A stretch of 64,000 nucleotides of DNA from Chamaea fasciata (Eukaryota > Chordata > Aves > Passeriformes > Sylviidae), in contig JARCOQ010000006.1 in NCBI GenBank assembly GCA_029207755.1, positions 28,850,522 to 28,914,521 on the forward strand. The letters are read 5' to 3'. Below the pieces are notes generated by a model. That model was not told the DNA's origin, searched no databases, and saw only the letters and a list, made by a program, of their open reading frames with translations. The position numbers and the translations under genes are program-made. Positions 11,306-24,668 of this stretch are shown one piece after another. Numbering within the stretch: position 1 is the first letter of the stretch; each line of letters begins with the position of its first letter.

Positions 11306-13060
11306 TGTAACCCTTAAGAACATAGTGCAGTCCTCTGATACCTCACTGCTGAACCAGTGTGTGTGAAAGTCCTCCTCGCCAATTAATCCTGGAATTTAGT
11401 GCAGATTCATTTCTCTCCTGGCTCTATAGGATGAGTTCAGTTCTTTGTCTGAAACAGGACTTTTATAGAGCTACTCTCTTTGGTGGAGGCAGAGAGACAC
11501 ACATGCACTCTTGAGATCTTCAGTGCCTGAGGGCATTTCCTATTTCTTGTAGCAGTGAGCTTATCTGTGCTCCTTTAGAGGGCAAAAAACAAGATGAAAT
11601 AACTTCTACTTTATCACCAGCCTCTGAATGTTTCTGTGTTACCCTTTCCTGTCAACCAGTGAGGGCTGCATTCTCCTTAGTAGTCCCAGGTGATTAAATA
11701 CTGATTTCTCTTAGGCTTGAGAAAGCTGCTTTTGAGTTAGGAGTATTAAAAACTAATCACAAGGAATAGTCCTACATGAGAAATCTTCAGCAAATTTCTG
11801 TCCTCATTATCAGTGGGATAATCAACTGAGTTATAGAATCAGCTTTTTTTCCAGACAATGAGCTCTCTGAGGTAAACAAAGCAAGTCAAAGGCTGTTCAC
11901 TTTCCTCAGTGATTCCTCAGGGCCACCTGAATTGCATTTATAGTCTTAATTTTCCAAGAAGTCAGCACTCTCTCAAGTAACCTAAATGGCCTGGCCACAA
12001 TTTTCAGAATTGGTGGGATCTACTGCCTTCCTGTATTTCCAGCTGTGCAGGATGAGCTTTCTAATCTGATCAAGAGAATCCAGGCAGAATATACATCTAG
12101 GTCACATAGAAAACATGCATTTGTGTTTATATATCCATATATTTTCCTAAGCTGTTAACCACTGTAAAATTCAAGGTCGTCCTGTACCTTGGTGAAGCAG
12201 GTTAGTATCACTCAACACTATTCCACAAATAAATTCTTTAAAAAATTTGCCATTCTAATTCTGTGGGGTTTCACTTCCCTAAGCAATTTCAGAGAACATG
12301 TCCCACATCTGTGAGTGACTCAGATACATTTAACACACTAATTCCCACTGAAAATGAGAGGTATTTTGGCATATGAATTCCATACAAGCTTTTGCAATAT
12401 GTATCCTAAATAACTTGCTAGAGGTCACAAAGGGATTATTATTTAATGAAATTGGGAATGTCACTTTTATTTCCAGCCATTACATCTGGTGTTCTTACCA
12501 CCTCCACAATCTGTCAGCAATTCCAACATTCCTCAGAAAACTGTGTTTCTGTTGATACTGTAGTGAAAACCACAGCTGTATTCTCATGTAGCTGTCTATA
12601 GCACAACTCAAGTCTGTTTTGCAGAGAACCGAACCTTTAAGGAAAGCTTTGTTGAGGCAGAGAATTTTTTTTTTTTTAAATGAATGCAATGTTTGGAACA
12701 GTTGAGTAGTGCACAGCAGGGAGAAATCACTTATGTTCTTCTGTCTTAATTTTAGCAGATACATGCTGATCTCTGGTTATATCTTGGAAGGCCCTCATGC
12801 AACTGACCACTCCCTCTGTGCACTTAAATAAACCCTATTTCTTCTATCCTGTGATATGCTGGCTATTTATGAGATTATTTAGGACATTTAGCATGTGCAA
12901 AGTATATTTTCTTGAATAATTCCAGATTTATATTATTTTAAGGCCGTATATGAGCCCAAAGATTATCACAGATCTAAAATTTTTGGAGAGGTGGTAGAAG
13001 GGAGATGAGTTAGATGTATAGCCCTAACTCCCAGGGAAGCTAGAAAGAGTCTGTTGATGT

Positions 13061-13100
13061 TTTGAACTGCAGTGAGCTTTTTTGAGCTGCAGTGAACTTA
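13061..13100. repeat. 20-bp tandem duplication
   Basis: TTTGAACTGCAGTGAGCTTT at 13061-13080 is followed directly by a near-identical 20-mer at 13081-13100 (tttgagctgcagtgaactta). This is a short imperfect tandem repeat. Confidence 0.85.
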
Positions 13101-16100
13101 GAGTCAATCAAAATTCTAGACAAGCTCTAATACTGATGAGATTGGCACAGTTTAGTTAAAACCATACAGTAGGAAAGATAATTTGGATTATAAATTATTT
13201 TTATTAAATGACTTGAAGATATGTCTAATGCTCTTAGAGATGTTCCAGATTAATGGCAATTGAGTGACCAGGCAGTCAAGCAGCCCATAGCATCCCCAGG
13301 GTCTGAGACAATAGATGTCTAATGTGCAGCAGTTCCTGGTTTTTTTGAGGCCATGGTATGTCTGTGACACTACAAGGTAACACTGCCACAATTGTCCTTC
13401 AGAAAACTTGCACACCTGACAAGATGTCATCAGTTTCATGCAGGGAGTACATGTCATCGGTGCTTACGATGTCCTCACAATCCTGTTAGTGCTTTTTATG
13501 TTGCCTGTGTGTGGTGAATCAGGAGAAACCAAATTACAGAGGTCACGTTGGGCAGCAATACTGGACCTGGAGGAAAAGGTGGATTCTGTGTGGGTGTCTC
13601 AGTAACAAAGACAACTTGTTTTTTTCATATGCTTTGTTCTGTTTTTCAGAACAGAATAAACAGACAGAATTCCTGTTACATCTCCTGGAAGCTGGCTTTA
13701 TTCACAGTGCATTTTAAATTGTCTTCTTTCATAGTAACTGATGAAGTTCTTCATTGAACTGAATGCCACAATTTTATTTGTGATACCATATTTATTTGAT
13801 TTCCTAACCAACTGTATAATTTGATGTATATCTGTAATAAAAATGAAGCTAACCATACAGCTTTGAAACACAAATAAAACCAAATCCTGCTTCCCCAAAC
13901 TATCTCAGCTTTAGTTAGGTATTTTACACTTTTCACAATAAGACTACTGGAAATCATCCCCGAGAGAAAAAGACTTTTTTGGCCTAAAAAGGCCAATACT
14001 GCTGCTCCTCAAAGTTAAACAAAAATAATAATAATAATGGTTAAAAAATATTTTAGCTCTTTCTCATTATCTGAGAAAGAAACTATTTCAAACTTTAGTT
14101 TTAGAAGCTTAAGAGAGATCAGAGCTGAAGACAGTCCTGTTCAAGTCACGATCAGATTCTTTTACCACATTCAGTTTTCCTGCTATGGTAAAGAATTTCC
14201 TTGAGGACATTTTTTAAAAAAAATTGACTGGACTGGAATGTTTTGTGGCACTGGGACCAATTTTTTTTTTTTTTATTTTTATTTCTGCACCATTTGTCAT
14301 TTGTTTCTTTGTTGGCCCTAGGACTATCTGCATAAAACTCACCAGATCTCCAAGTTGCCCAAGAGCCCAACATCTCATTGGAATGTGAAGAAAGAAAAAA
14401 GAAGAAACTCAGAAATAAGTTATTGCAGAAAAAGCCCTAGTAGGGCTCAGGTACCTTTCAGATGTAAGAGCTCTTTGAAGAGTGTGAGGAGAGGTTATTC
14501 CTAGCAGGGCAGCCTTAAATATCTGGCTGTCAGTGTTTGCACTTTTGTTCATATAAAAGAGCTCCTCCCCCCACAAAGACATTTAAGTTTCTAAGACCTG
14601 ATAACTGGTAACTGGTAGAATTTCACGGGAGACCAGGTTAGTTTTAAACAAGGAAAGTCTCATTTTTCACTGCATAAAAGTCAAGTTCTAGTTTTCCTTT
14701 GCTGGATATCAGCCAGCAGTGAAAAACAACTCTTAAGATTTATTCTAAAACAGGACTAGATGATAAGTGCAGGGTCAAAATGACTATGGAAAAACAGTAC
14801 TTTTGAATCAGGGAATATAATTAGTCTGTTTGACCATCAGCATGTCATCTGATTTATGAGAGCCCAGAAGTCCCAAATGCAGAGGGCAACTAAAATATTT
14901 TATGTGACTGATAATGACCACACATTCACCTCCCGAGGTAGAAATGTCTCCTTTGTATTCATTAGATCAAAAGTAACTCTTTCCCAGAGAATTCCAGTCC
15001 TTTCACCACTGCAGTCTTTATATCCCAAAGGCAAGGGACATCTTGTTTTTATTAAAACAAAAAGTTTTCTGTTTATAAACATGCCAACTCATACAAGAAA
15101 ATTGACATCTGACTATGGTGACATAAAACTGCAATAATGAATTGCAATATCTACAACAAGTCAGTTATAAGAGCTGTGAGTTTTTCACAAGAGCCTCCCA
15201 ACCGGACAGAACAAGCTGACTTAGGTACACAGTTCCTGCCTGGCATTCTTTTCTTATCTTAAAGATATGTAAAACTGTTCTACATTGAAACTGTAAAAAA
15301 AGTTGTGTGGCTCTAGTTGGATTTCATTCTTCCCATAGCTGCTAGTTATTTTTTTTAATGTAGTAATATTATAAATTAATTTTTTCCTATGTTTTACTAC
15401 TATTAATTTCCATGTATTTTGTAACAAGAGTCAATAGAAATCATTTTCCTAAATAATTTGGAAGCTTTCAAAAATTGTTTGCTATCAAACCATTAAGCCT
15501 ATGTATGAAATAATGGATCCTTATGTTGTACAGCAGATGCAGAATCCTGAATCGTAAAACCATACATTTTGTCGACACTGCAGTAGAAAAAAAAACACTG
15601 TACAGAAGGAAGAATTGGGGCTATGGAAAAGCTCCCAGGTGTTTGAGTTTTATTGATAACTGTTTTGCGTAATTCTGCTGAAGGGTGAAAGGGAAAGGAA
15701 TTATTTCACATGTAAACCATCTGCTAGGCCCTAGTCAAAACTAATAATCATCCAGAAATCATGATTTCATAACATGTAGGGCAAACTTTAAGTATACAGA
15801 AGTCACAAAGCTTATGGATTACTGGTAAAGGGAACTGTCAACCTCACTGTCCTTCTTCGCAGCATCTTCCCTATGAAACAAAGCAAAACCCCAAACCCAC
15901 CATCTGATGGAAGAAACACAGAGTACTGTGTGATCAAATTCGTGGCCATGACCTTCCCTGCTTCAGCTCAGCATATTCTGAAGCAAGAATAATAAAGATG
16001 AGGAATGTATTAGACTTCAACACGCTCTCAGGTTTCCAGTAAACATAAAAGCTGGTTTTATACAGAAGTTGTCATTGCATGCCAGCATTGTATTAGAAAC

Positions 16101-18732
16101 AGAGTAAGAAAAACAAAAACCCAACAAAACCCAGAACAAAAAACCCACTACCTAAATCATTTTGAAATTCCCTGAACTTATGATTTAGGAGTTAGGAATA
16201 TCTTTTTATTTGAAAAATATTGTGATATTGCAATATGATAATATGAGTAGATTTCTATTCTTAACTTGCCCCCATTTCTTGTTCTTATCAATCTTATTTT
16301 ACCTGCTTGGAGGCTGGTAGCTTGCAAACAGCATTAAACATTTCAAGGTTCAACCGTTCAATGTCTTAGCAGTCATTTTAATTAAAATGGTAATGCTTTA
16401 AATTGCCAGACTTCATTTTTATTTAAGTTGAACCCCATACACACATTTTAAAGTAATGTACAGCTTCATTAAAATAATTTATTTTTATTGATTTAATCTA
16501 TGAATTTTAATGAAAAATCTGAAATATTAATTATGGTACAAAAGGTAAAAATCATGAAAACCAGGTCTAATTGACACAGAATTCTCCACTAGGACAAGTT
16601 TTCTCACTGAACTTATGCAAAGTTTTTTATAGATAAGGGGCAAGAATAATAAAGAGAATACAAGCCTCACCTCTGAATATGTTATAGGCTAGATTTTGTA
16701 TTTTAGAAGTCCTTGAAAAGCTTTAGATCAATCTTTTTCATTACAAAAGGTAAGCTTATCTTTCAGTATGTTCTATCATGTAGTGATAAAATGGTGACTG
16801 GTATCTGGTGGCCTCAGCTCTACCAGAACACAACAGAACAGTTGCATTTTTGGCTTACCTAATTTTTGTTTGACTCACAAAAGTAAGAAAAAACTGATGT
16901 TCAAAACCAATGTATGCAGTATTCCATTCATATTGCATCCCTTTCCATCAGATGGAAAAGCACACTTTGCATTTAGCTGTTACTATTAAACTGTTACAGT
17001 TAAAAAGCTGTTACAATTAAAAAGATTAATATCTACAAATAATGACATAAAAACATTTGCCAAAACAGACCGGGGCTGCTTGGCTTGATATCCATTGGTT
17101 TACCTCTCACACGTAACGTCTCTCATATGTACATCCCCAAATAATTATGATTCAACATTTGTACCTAAAATCCAGCTTCTGGTGTACATTACTTCTCATG
17201 GAAGTCTCATTTATTTCTACAAGGTCCTTTAACACAATGACATGAAACTCTTCCAGCTTTCTGCAAATGTCTCTCTGGAACTCACCACGATATCCAAATG
17301 CCCCAGAGCACATCATTCTCATGGCTGTTGGATCTCCTTCACCCCTATTTTTATAAGGCACTGCAAGGTTCCACATTTTTGCTTTCACATTTTGATCATT
17401 ATTGCCTGCAATATTCAACCATCCTTGCCTTCACTGCTTCCTACAATATTGCTGAACTCAAACACTGAATATTTTGGGATGTTACCCCTCAAAAGCACTG
17501 TGTTTCTAGGTGATAATCCAGGAAGGGGAAATCACTTTGAGATTCTGATATTTTGTGCTGCATTTGAATCACTCTTCCTTACAACTGTTATGTGCAGTGA
17601 GATTGCCAGGTAGAGTCGAAGGACACATGGCCACTTGAGTTTCATATCTGAAAGTGACTGTATGTAAGCTGGATTTCCTCTCACCCATAGGTGCATAGAG
17701 ACATTCTTCTTCATTTAATATATGTGCAATACATAGAGTAGTGACATAAATGACTACAGCTTACAAAAAAAAAAAATCCCGTTAGAAAAATATACTCAAA
17801 CCATTTATAAAATTTGAGAGAATCCTCTGGCTGAAAAAAAAATGACAAGGGGATAATGAAAACTTCAAAATGCTTGATTCTACCATTTAAAATAATAATG
17901 TTTCAATTTCTTCTTCAAAGATGAATTCACTTCCACAATTTATTTTTATTTAATTAAAACACAAGGACCGAAAACAGAATGAAAATTTCATATTTGGTCA
18001 AATAGCATATTTTCTCAAACAGAAATTATTTGGTTGTTTTCTCAGCATGTTATTTAACTTAATAGAAATTATAAAGGAATTAACTTCAGGTCATTTCAGA
18101 AAAATATCTGCCAATATTTGCATTTGTGCAACAACAATAAAAGTAGTTTATATATTTAACCCCAATTTACTTCCCAGAACACTGATTTGGATTGCAACTT
18201 TGACTGTGGATTTACCTGATATATACTGAGTTTCATGTTAACTATCTAGCATGCTGAATACTTCTTGTAAATCCCCAGACACTATTACATAAACAATTGA
18301 GATTTTACCATTATTGTTAAACTTCCATTATAATAGCAAATAAAAATTAATTGCCAAGCTAGAGCGTACACTTCCAGATTTATTACAGTTTTAAAGCGAC
18401 CTACTGTTCTTTAATCATCCTTCTCCCATCTCAGGCTCTGTCCAGTCTTTGTAAAAATGGCTGAGATGGCTAATCCTGAGCTGTTGAACTGATGAAGGAC
18501 TTCATCACCTTTCCTCTCGGGGTAGCCTAGCCTCATCCCAGATGTGCTCCCACACAACAGTTCATCTGGAGTCAGTATATTGGGATGTGACATAGTGATA
18601 TAACATTAAGTAATAATTAAGAGGAAAAGAGAAAGAAAAGTTCACCTGAAAGCTTTGTGTTCATACTGTACAGACTGACCCCATCTTTTCCGAGCTTGTT
18701 ATGAGCAGAGCAGATCCTCACTGAGATCTAGC

Positions 18733-18784
18733 TTTTTTTTTTTTTTTTTTTTAATTTTTTTTTTTTATTATTATTATTTTTTTT
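18733..18784. repeat. Poly-T / (ATT)n low-complexity tract
   Basis: Twenty T, two A, twelve T, then an (ATT)n stretch and a further T run. Read on the minus strand it is a poly-A-like tract that could be an old retroposon tail, but no retroposon body is recognised to its right. Confidence 0.9.
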
Positions 18785-21276
18785 AGTGTCAGGCTGGCTA
18801 GCAGGGGACATTTTCTCAGTTATGAGCTCAGAGATAATAATGCATCCAGCCAGAAAAGGCAACTCCTACTTATCAGCTAACCCCTGCCTACAGTGATTGC
18901 TAAGATTCTGCCATATCCTGTTCACATCGGGTGCTTACATTATTGGTGTCAGATATGAGGTAATTTCTCACAATTCTTCCATTTGCAAGTTAATTTTATG
19001 CTATGATGAGGCTAACATGCAGACAGACAGATAAAAAATAATTTTAAAAATATTTACATATAGGTGATCAATCAGTTTGTGTTTGCTGGTTTTATTGCCA
19101 AACTCAGTGGTAAAAACCCTTGAGAAAATATTTTGCTTACATGTTAAAGCCTGTAGGGTGAGGGAAACCTTTCAGAACTGAAACTTGTCTTTGAAAGAAC
19201 ACTCTCAGGAGAGATCTGGAAGATCACAGAACAGAAGGAATCCCACAGAATTTATACTTTTTTGATAAACTCGTCTAATATAAATGGAAATCAAAGAAAG
19301 GCAGTCATTAGAAAGTCCACTTAGAGTAACCAAATGTAAAATAAAGAAATAGAATGTAAAAACAGACCATGTAACTATACATTATAAATATTATAGATAT
19401 ATCTTTTAAAAGCCCTTCCTCCTTCATTCATGGTCCAAGGTTAATGATGTTTCAAATAGTAAGATGTCTTGTAGAATTGTGTAGCATGATTTTTTTAAAA
19501 ACATTTAAAAGCTGTTAGTGAGGCAGATGCATCAATAAAGTGAGCCTGTTTTAATATAGCTTCTCTTGAATTCATAAAAATGGATCAATAAGTGTTTCAT
19601 TTATTTTTGTGATATGCCATATGAACAGGGCTTTGTTAATACATTGTCTTGGTTGGCAAAAATCACATTCAGTAATATTGAGTAATTTCATTGATAAACT
19701 ACTATTTTCAGAACTCTGGGGAAAGGTCACATGAGTTTACCTTTGTTTTCTAAATCTCTTGCAAAAATAAATCTATACTGGAAGCAATTATTTTTTAAAC
19801 AAAAAGTCCTTCTTAAAAGAGAGTTAGGAAAAAAGGTCTAGGCTTTATTTTCACATCTGCTAAAAGGTTTTATACCTTCAAGAATAATTTAACCCTTCCA
19901 ATACCTTATAATCTTGCTGATATTTTTCAGAATTTCTTTGTATTTATCTCATCTGTAATACTGGCAGAACATCAGAAATTAATAAATATTTCTGCTGTCA
20001 AGGACGATCTATTGTTCTTCACCATGCAGACTGTAACCGTAGTAATTTATACACTGCTCCAAAACCCCCTGCTTAAACAAGGAAAGCAAACAGTAATAAT
20101 CCTGAGAGAGTGATTGATCAGGAGTCCTAAAGTGATAGCTACATGAAGAAAAACTACTTCTGCATCTGCTTACATTAAAAAAATTTCTGAATTAAATATT
20201 TTACAACACAAGCCTCTTCAAAATACCTTAGATATCAGTTTTCAGCTGTTGTGCTAGAGAGCTATGGCTGGATCCATGTCTGTTGTAAAACTTTACTAAA
20301 ATAGCCCAGTTAGGTTATAGGTCCATAAAAAATGCCACCTAACTCAGTGGGGGGATAATGATGGAAATACTATTGGAAATATGTTCTCAAGTAGTATATT
20401 GCTATTATTAATTAAATAATTATTTAGAGGTAATGTATGATTATCCTAAATTTACAGTACAGAAACTGACACAATGAATTGATACTAAAAATGTACTGAG
20501 TGGCCTTCAGTTCAAGTTCTTTCCATTTCCTGAAGCCCAGTAATGCAGCACCTGGCATGTGAATGGTCAGTGACAAGAAACTTTGACTGATATCTGAATT
20601 ACCTCTCCCTGTTTCCCGATTTGGATTTCAAATTTCAAATGGGAAGGTCAGAGCTGAAATGCCATCAAAGTGCCCTTCTTTGGGAGAGGTTGGGCTGTTG
20701 ACACTCCTACTATGAAAACTCTAAGTGTATCATAACTTTGAGGAAAAAATAAAACACCATGCAGTTTCTTCAAATAAAATTGAACCAATTTTATTAAACA
20801 CCACTCAATGCTGACAGAATTTCATATTCATGATTATTGGATAAACAACTTTTAAGGAAGTTTAGTTTCTAAATATATTATTTTAAAAATTAGATTTCTA
20901 TTACACCAGGCAGAGATTATATAAAATAAGCATGTTCACCTACACAGTAAACTAGACAAACGTTTGAGCTATGTAATAGAAGCAGTTTAAGACTACAGAT
21001 ATGTTTATTCTTTACTTTACCCTGTCTTTAATCCAAAATCAGATTAATCTAGATTACTACTAGTCATTCAGGTATCTTGTACTCACAATTTTCTCCAGCA
21101 CCCTTCTGCATATGAATTGTCATCTGGAAGACTCATACTTTCTATTTCATTGTGTCCTTGAACAAAGTGTGCCTGGACTCTGGTGGCTGACTGAGAATGG
21201 CTTACCTGGACTTCTAGGTGCCCAGAGCATGATAACTTTAACATTAAACACATAAAGCTGGGATGATATGGAATCT

Positions 21277-21324
21277 GTCTGTAAAAGTCATCAATGTGTC
21301 TGTATAAAAGCCATCAATGTGTCT
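21277..21324. repeat. About 24-26-bp tandem duplication
   Basis: Two adjacent copies of a unit of the form gtctgtaaaagtcatcaat / gtctgtataaaagccatcaat, each followed by gtgtct, occur with a few substitutions and a 2-base indel. Confidence 0.8.
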
Positions 21325-22448
21325 ACATTAATAGAGGGTCACCATCCTTTCAAACAAAAGTATTTTGTGAGGCTGAGATGGTTGAAGGCTCCACAACAAA
21401 ATATCTTCCTTCAGTTCCTTTATAAGACACTGGGATTTACATTCAAAATTTTAGAACACTAGAAATTCCTCATGAGAATGAAAAATTATCTTATGTCCTT
21501 AAACAAACCCCAGACTGTGACATTTTAAAATGGGAAATAAGACCTGGCTTTGAGAGTGGAACAGCAAGACTGTAAGGTCCAATTTTAAAGAAAGTTGTTT
21601 AGAACCATGCCATGGAGTACGCTGAAGAAACCAAGAAAAATTCCAGGTGCTAATCCCACCCAGAAAGGCTTAAAGATTGAAACTAAACAAGGTGGTCAAT
21701 GTAAAAATCTCTTTGTTGTAATGTCTCTCAATGTAAAAAAACCCAATCTATCTGTAACTGCTATCCAGAGGTAACTTCCCTGCAGGGGCAGTGTTGTCAT
21801 GAGACAACAATGCAAATAGGTACCTCTCCTTCAAAAACAACCTTCTCCCTCCAAACTTCCCTATATTTAGCTTATATAATGGCAATGACATGTGAAGCAG
21901 GGATGAGATTTATCACATCAGTATTATAAGAGGCTAAAATTATAGTACTGCAAATTGCAAATTCCATTAGTTCTACATGGAGGTTGATAGCATCAGAAAT
22001 TATAATATACAATATTAAATAATATTAAATGTGTGAAAACTCTGTCACTAGGCATGTACTACTACATTGCAACATTATTCAATTGTCTAGCACCCATACT
22101 GGTAGTTATCAGCTTCTAATGAGATATCTTTTGCTTCATTGCCAAAAACATCCATTATTTTTTCCAGTTAGGCACGATTTCCACATCAGTTTTTCCAGCA
22201 GTTATAACTATATACTTTGTGTTTATTTGATGAGAAGAAAATAAAGATGTTCATCCCAAAAGACTTCAATTCTAAAATGTCCTACCTGTATAATTATTTC
22301 TGATGTTTATTGGCAGGAGAAGAGATTTTTAAATTATAAAATGAGGTCCAGATGATAGACTTAGCATGACAATTCAAAAGCTACATTACTTAAATGCTGG
22401 TTTGACAACAGCTAAACTAAAATAAGAGAGTAAGATGGAAATTACAAG

Positions 22449-22898
22449 TTTTCAAGAAGAACTTACATTGGAGAAGTCCATGGACAGCTGTCTTCCATGG
22501 GAGGGACCCCACACTGGAGCAGGGGAGGAATGTGAGCAGTCTATGCAACAAAGGGGAGAGCAGCAGAGGCAATGTGTGATGAACGTTCCCTGTTCCCCTG
22601 TAGGAAGAGTCAGAGAATTCAGGAGTAAAGCCCAGGAGGAAAAGAGAAATGGAGGGAAGGTGTTTTTAAGGTCTAGTTTTATTTCCATTATCCTACTCTG
22701 ATTTGATTTGTAATAAACTAAATTAATTTCCTTAAACTGAATCTGCTTTGCCCATGATGGTAATTGCTGAGTGATCTCTTTCTGTCCTTATCTCAACCCA
22801 CAAGCCTTTCATTATATCTTCTCTCCCCTGTCCAGGTGACAAGAGGAGTGACAGAGCAGATTTGGTGGGCGCCTGGCAAACAAGATAAACCCACCACA
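22449..22898 (+). mobile_element. ERV LTR (second avian family), 5' truncated
   Basis: The segment runs from the 'ttcaagaagaacttacattgg' type block through 'gggagggaccccacactgg', a plus-strand AATAAA at 22712-22717 (R region poly(A) signal), 'ttgcccatgatggtaattgc', 'ctgtccttatctcaaccca', 'ttctctcccctgtccagg', and finishes exactly at CCCACCACA (22898). This block order is that of the 3' two-thirds of a long avian ERV LTR I recognise. The 5' part, which normally starts with TG and repeats 'cacgctggagcag'-like units, is missing. No internal retroviral sequence adjoins it. The same 3' end forms both arms of the foldback at 51424-51903. Confidence 0.85.
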
Positions 22899-23728
22899 CT
22901 CTCAGAGTGGCCACCACTGAGAGATTCTCTTATTAGAGTTTCCAGATATATTTCATTGACATTTTGATTGACACAGTAAAATATATATTTGCAACACAAT
23001 TACCCATAAGTTCCCTAGTATACACTCTTAAAAAATCCTAACCAACTAAAAACCCAAACTATACATTTAAAAACCTAAGTTTCAAATATAAGGTAGTGTG
23101 TTAAGTGCACAACTCTAACAAATATATTACAAATATTACTCTTCTCAGAAAACCCTCCTTTATAAACAGGTTCATGAAGTCATCAGAATCCAAATCTGTC
23201 ACCCTGCATTAGCATTCAGACAGCTTATCCATCCCACTGAGCATGCTCCTCACACACTGGAAGGAAATACTCTTGGTTGGGGTTGGCTGCACACTGTGCA
23301 ATGGAGAAGCAGAAGTGCCCTCAGATGAACAGTGTGTTCAGAACACCCGGAAACACTTTAGAGACAGGTCAGTGAGAAACCACTACTGTGACATGTGGGA
23401 ATGGCCCATTGTACCATAAATACCAGTCAGTAAAATGGGCTTAATTAATTTTGGACAGGTTATCTAGTGCTTCATTTTAACTTTTTCACATCAGTTTTTC
23501 CTTTTCTACTTTGAAAAAACATTTAATGTTTAATGTCCACAGTCAGCAATGTTTTAAAACTTTTCCTCATTTCTGTGGTAGAGCAGAAATGAGCTGTTCT
23601 GCCTAGGACTAATTTCTAGCAAATTTAAAAGTTGCTGTAAAATGTGTTATTTCCAGCATACCTTTTTTGTTCCTTGATGAGCTGCAAATATGTTTCTTAA
23701 TTCAGGCAGAAAGGAAATGAGGAGGTAA

Positions 23729-23786
23729 AGGAAAAAAAAAAAGGCAAAAAAAAATAAGGCAAAAAAAAAAAAAAAAGAGAAAAGGA
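23729..23786 (+). repeat. A-rich tract with AAGGC-interrupted A runs
   Basis: Runs of 9 to 16 A are separated by AAGGC or TAAGGC, giving two direct copies of an aaggcaaaaaaaaa unit (about 23741-23754 and 23756-23776). This is low-complexity slippage sequence. Confidence 0.9.
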
Positions 23787-24614
23787 GCCATTGAAATGCT
23801 GAAAATTTTGGTTTAGGAACACAACTTTAAAGACATAAGATCCTCTGGAGTGACATTTCAGGCAGTGGAGATAGATCATTCCTGACAGATCTGGAGCAGA
23901 GTATTACTGCAGTAAGCATACTATCATTCCTAATTATTAGAAAGTCATCCTGCTGCCTGTCTTAATGAATAGAAATATACTCTCCATATTTCTCAATATT
24001 TCTAATAATAAACATATTCTCTAACTGAAAGTCTGAAATCTTGACTCAGCTAGCTTTGACGCCCAAATACACAAGGCATTCCATGGAGTTCAGTATGGAC
24101 TCAAAGCAGGGCTACTGAGTAGAGGAAGGCAATTTGGAATTCTTTGAGTAGAATTAAAACTTCCCTGTACCAGAGTACTTGCCTGTACTGAATGTCTTCA
24201 TACGCTGACTGATCTACTGATATTCTGTGGCTTTGCTGCCTCAGTTATCACCCAGAGCTGAAATGTGTTCCCAGGTCCTTGGAAAATAAAGACTGAAAGT
24301 ATTAATTGCCCAAAATTGATCAGACCAAATTAATTAGCACTTCTGAAAATGTATTCATTACTTTTCTTCCTGTGATTAACTTGTCATGTTTGTTGGAAAA
24401 GAAAAATTGAACCTTGACATCAAAGTAGAGGAAGCAGGAGTGTAGTACGATTGAGAACTAAAGAGCAACTTTTCATTTTGTCTATATAAATGCAGAGTGG
24501 TGAAGCGTTTCTGGATTTTACCCCAATGATTGTTGGCCACACTTAGAATTCACTAGGTTTACTTAGTTAAGAATATTTCTAATAAACAGATTACCTAACA
24601 AACAACAGAATACT

Positions 24615-24668
24615 GTTTTAAAACAGCCTATACTAGGCTGTTTTTAAAACCCACTAAGGTGGGGTTTT
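24615..24668. repeat. Two adjacent hairpins
   Basis: First hairpin: GTTTTAAAACAGCCTA (24615-24630) pairs with TAGGCTGTTTTTAAAAC (24634-24650) across a 3-base TAC loop, with one single-base bulge. Second hairpin: AAAACCCAC (from 24646) pairs with GTGGGGTTTT (to about 24668), again with one bulge. The two share the AAAAC at 24646-24650, so the structures are mutually exclusive at their junction. Neither is followed by a gene. Confidence 0.85.

Larger units (their letters stand above)
11306..22448. other. About 11 kb of AT-rich sequence, no gene seen
   Basis: No exon, RNA gene or interspersed repeat was recognised. Open frames are at most about 125 codons (17242-17613 plus, 17152-17418 minus), overlap on opposite strands, and contain no domain. 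Small tandem duplications and homopolymer tracts are listed separately. Several stretches rich in TAATTA-like AT motifs (about 16330-16560) could be conserved noncoding DNA, which cannot be judged from one sequence. Confidence 0.55.

Noticed and set aside
11121..11366. Open frame with a poly-Lys run, and the antisense poly-Phe frame
   Set aside because: Artefacts of the A/GA tract at 11238-11305.
17152..17418. Minus-strand 88-codon frame with protein-like composition
   Set aside because: It has no ATG at its start (the first codon is TTG), no clear splice acceptor, and a plus-strand frame is open over the same bases.
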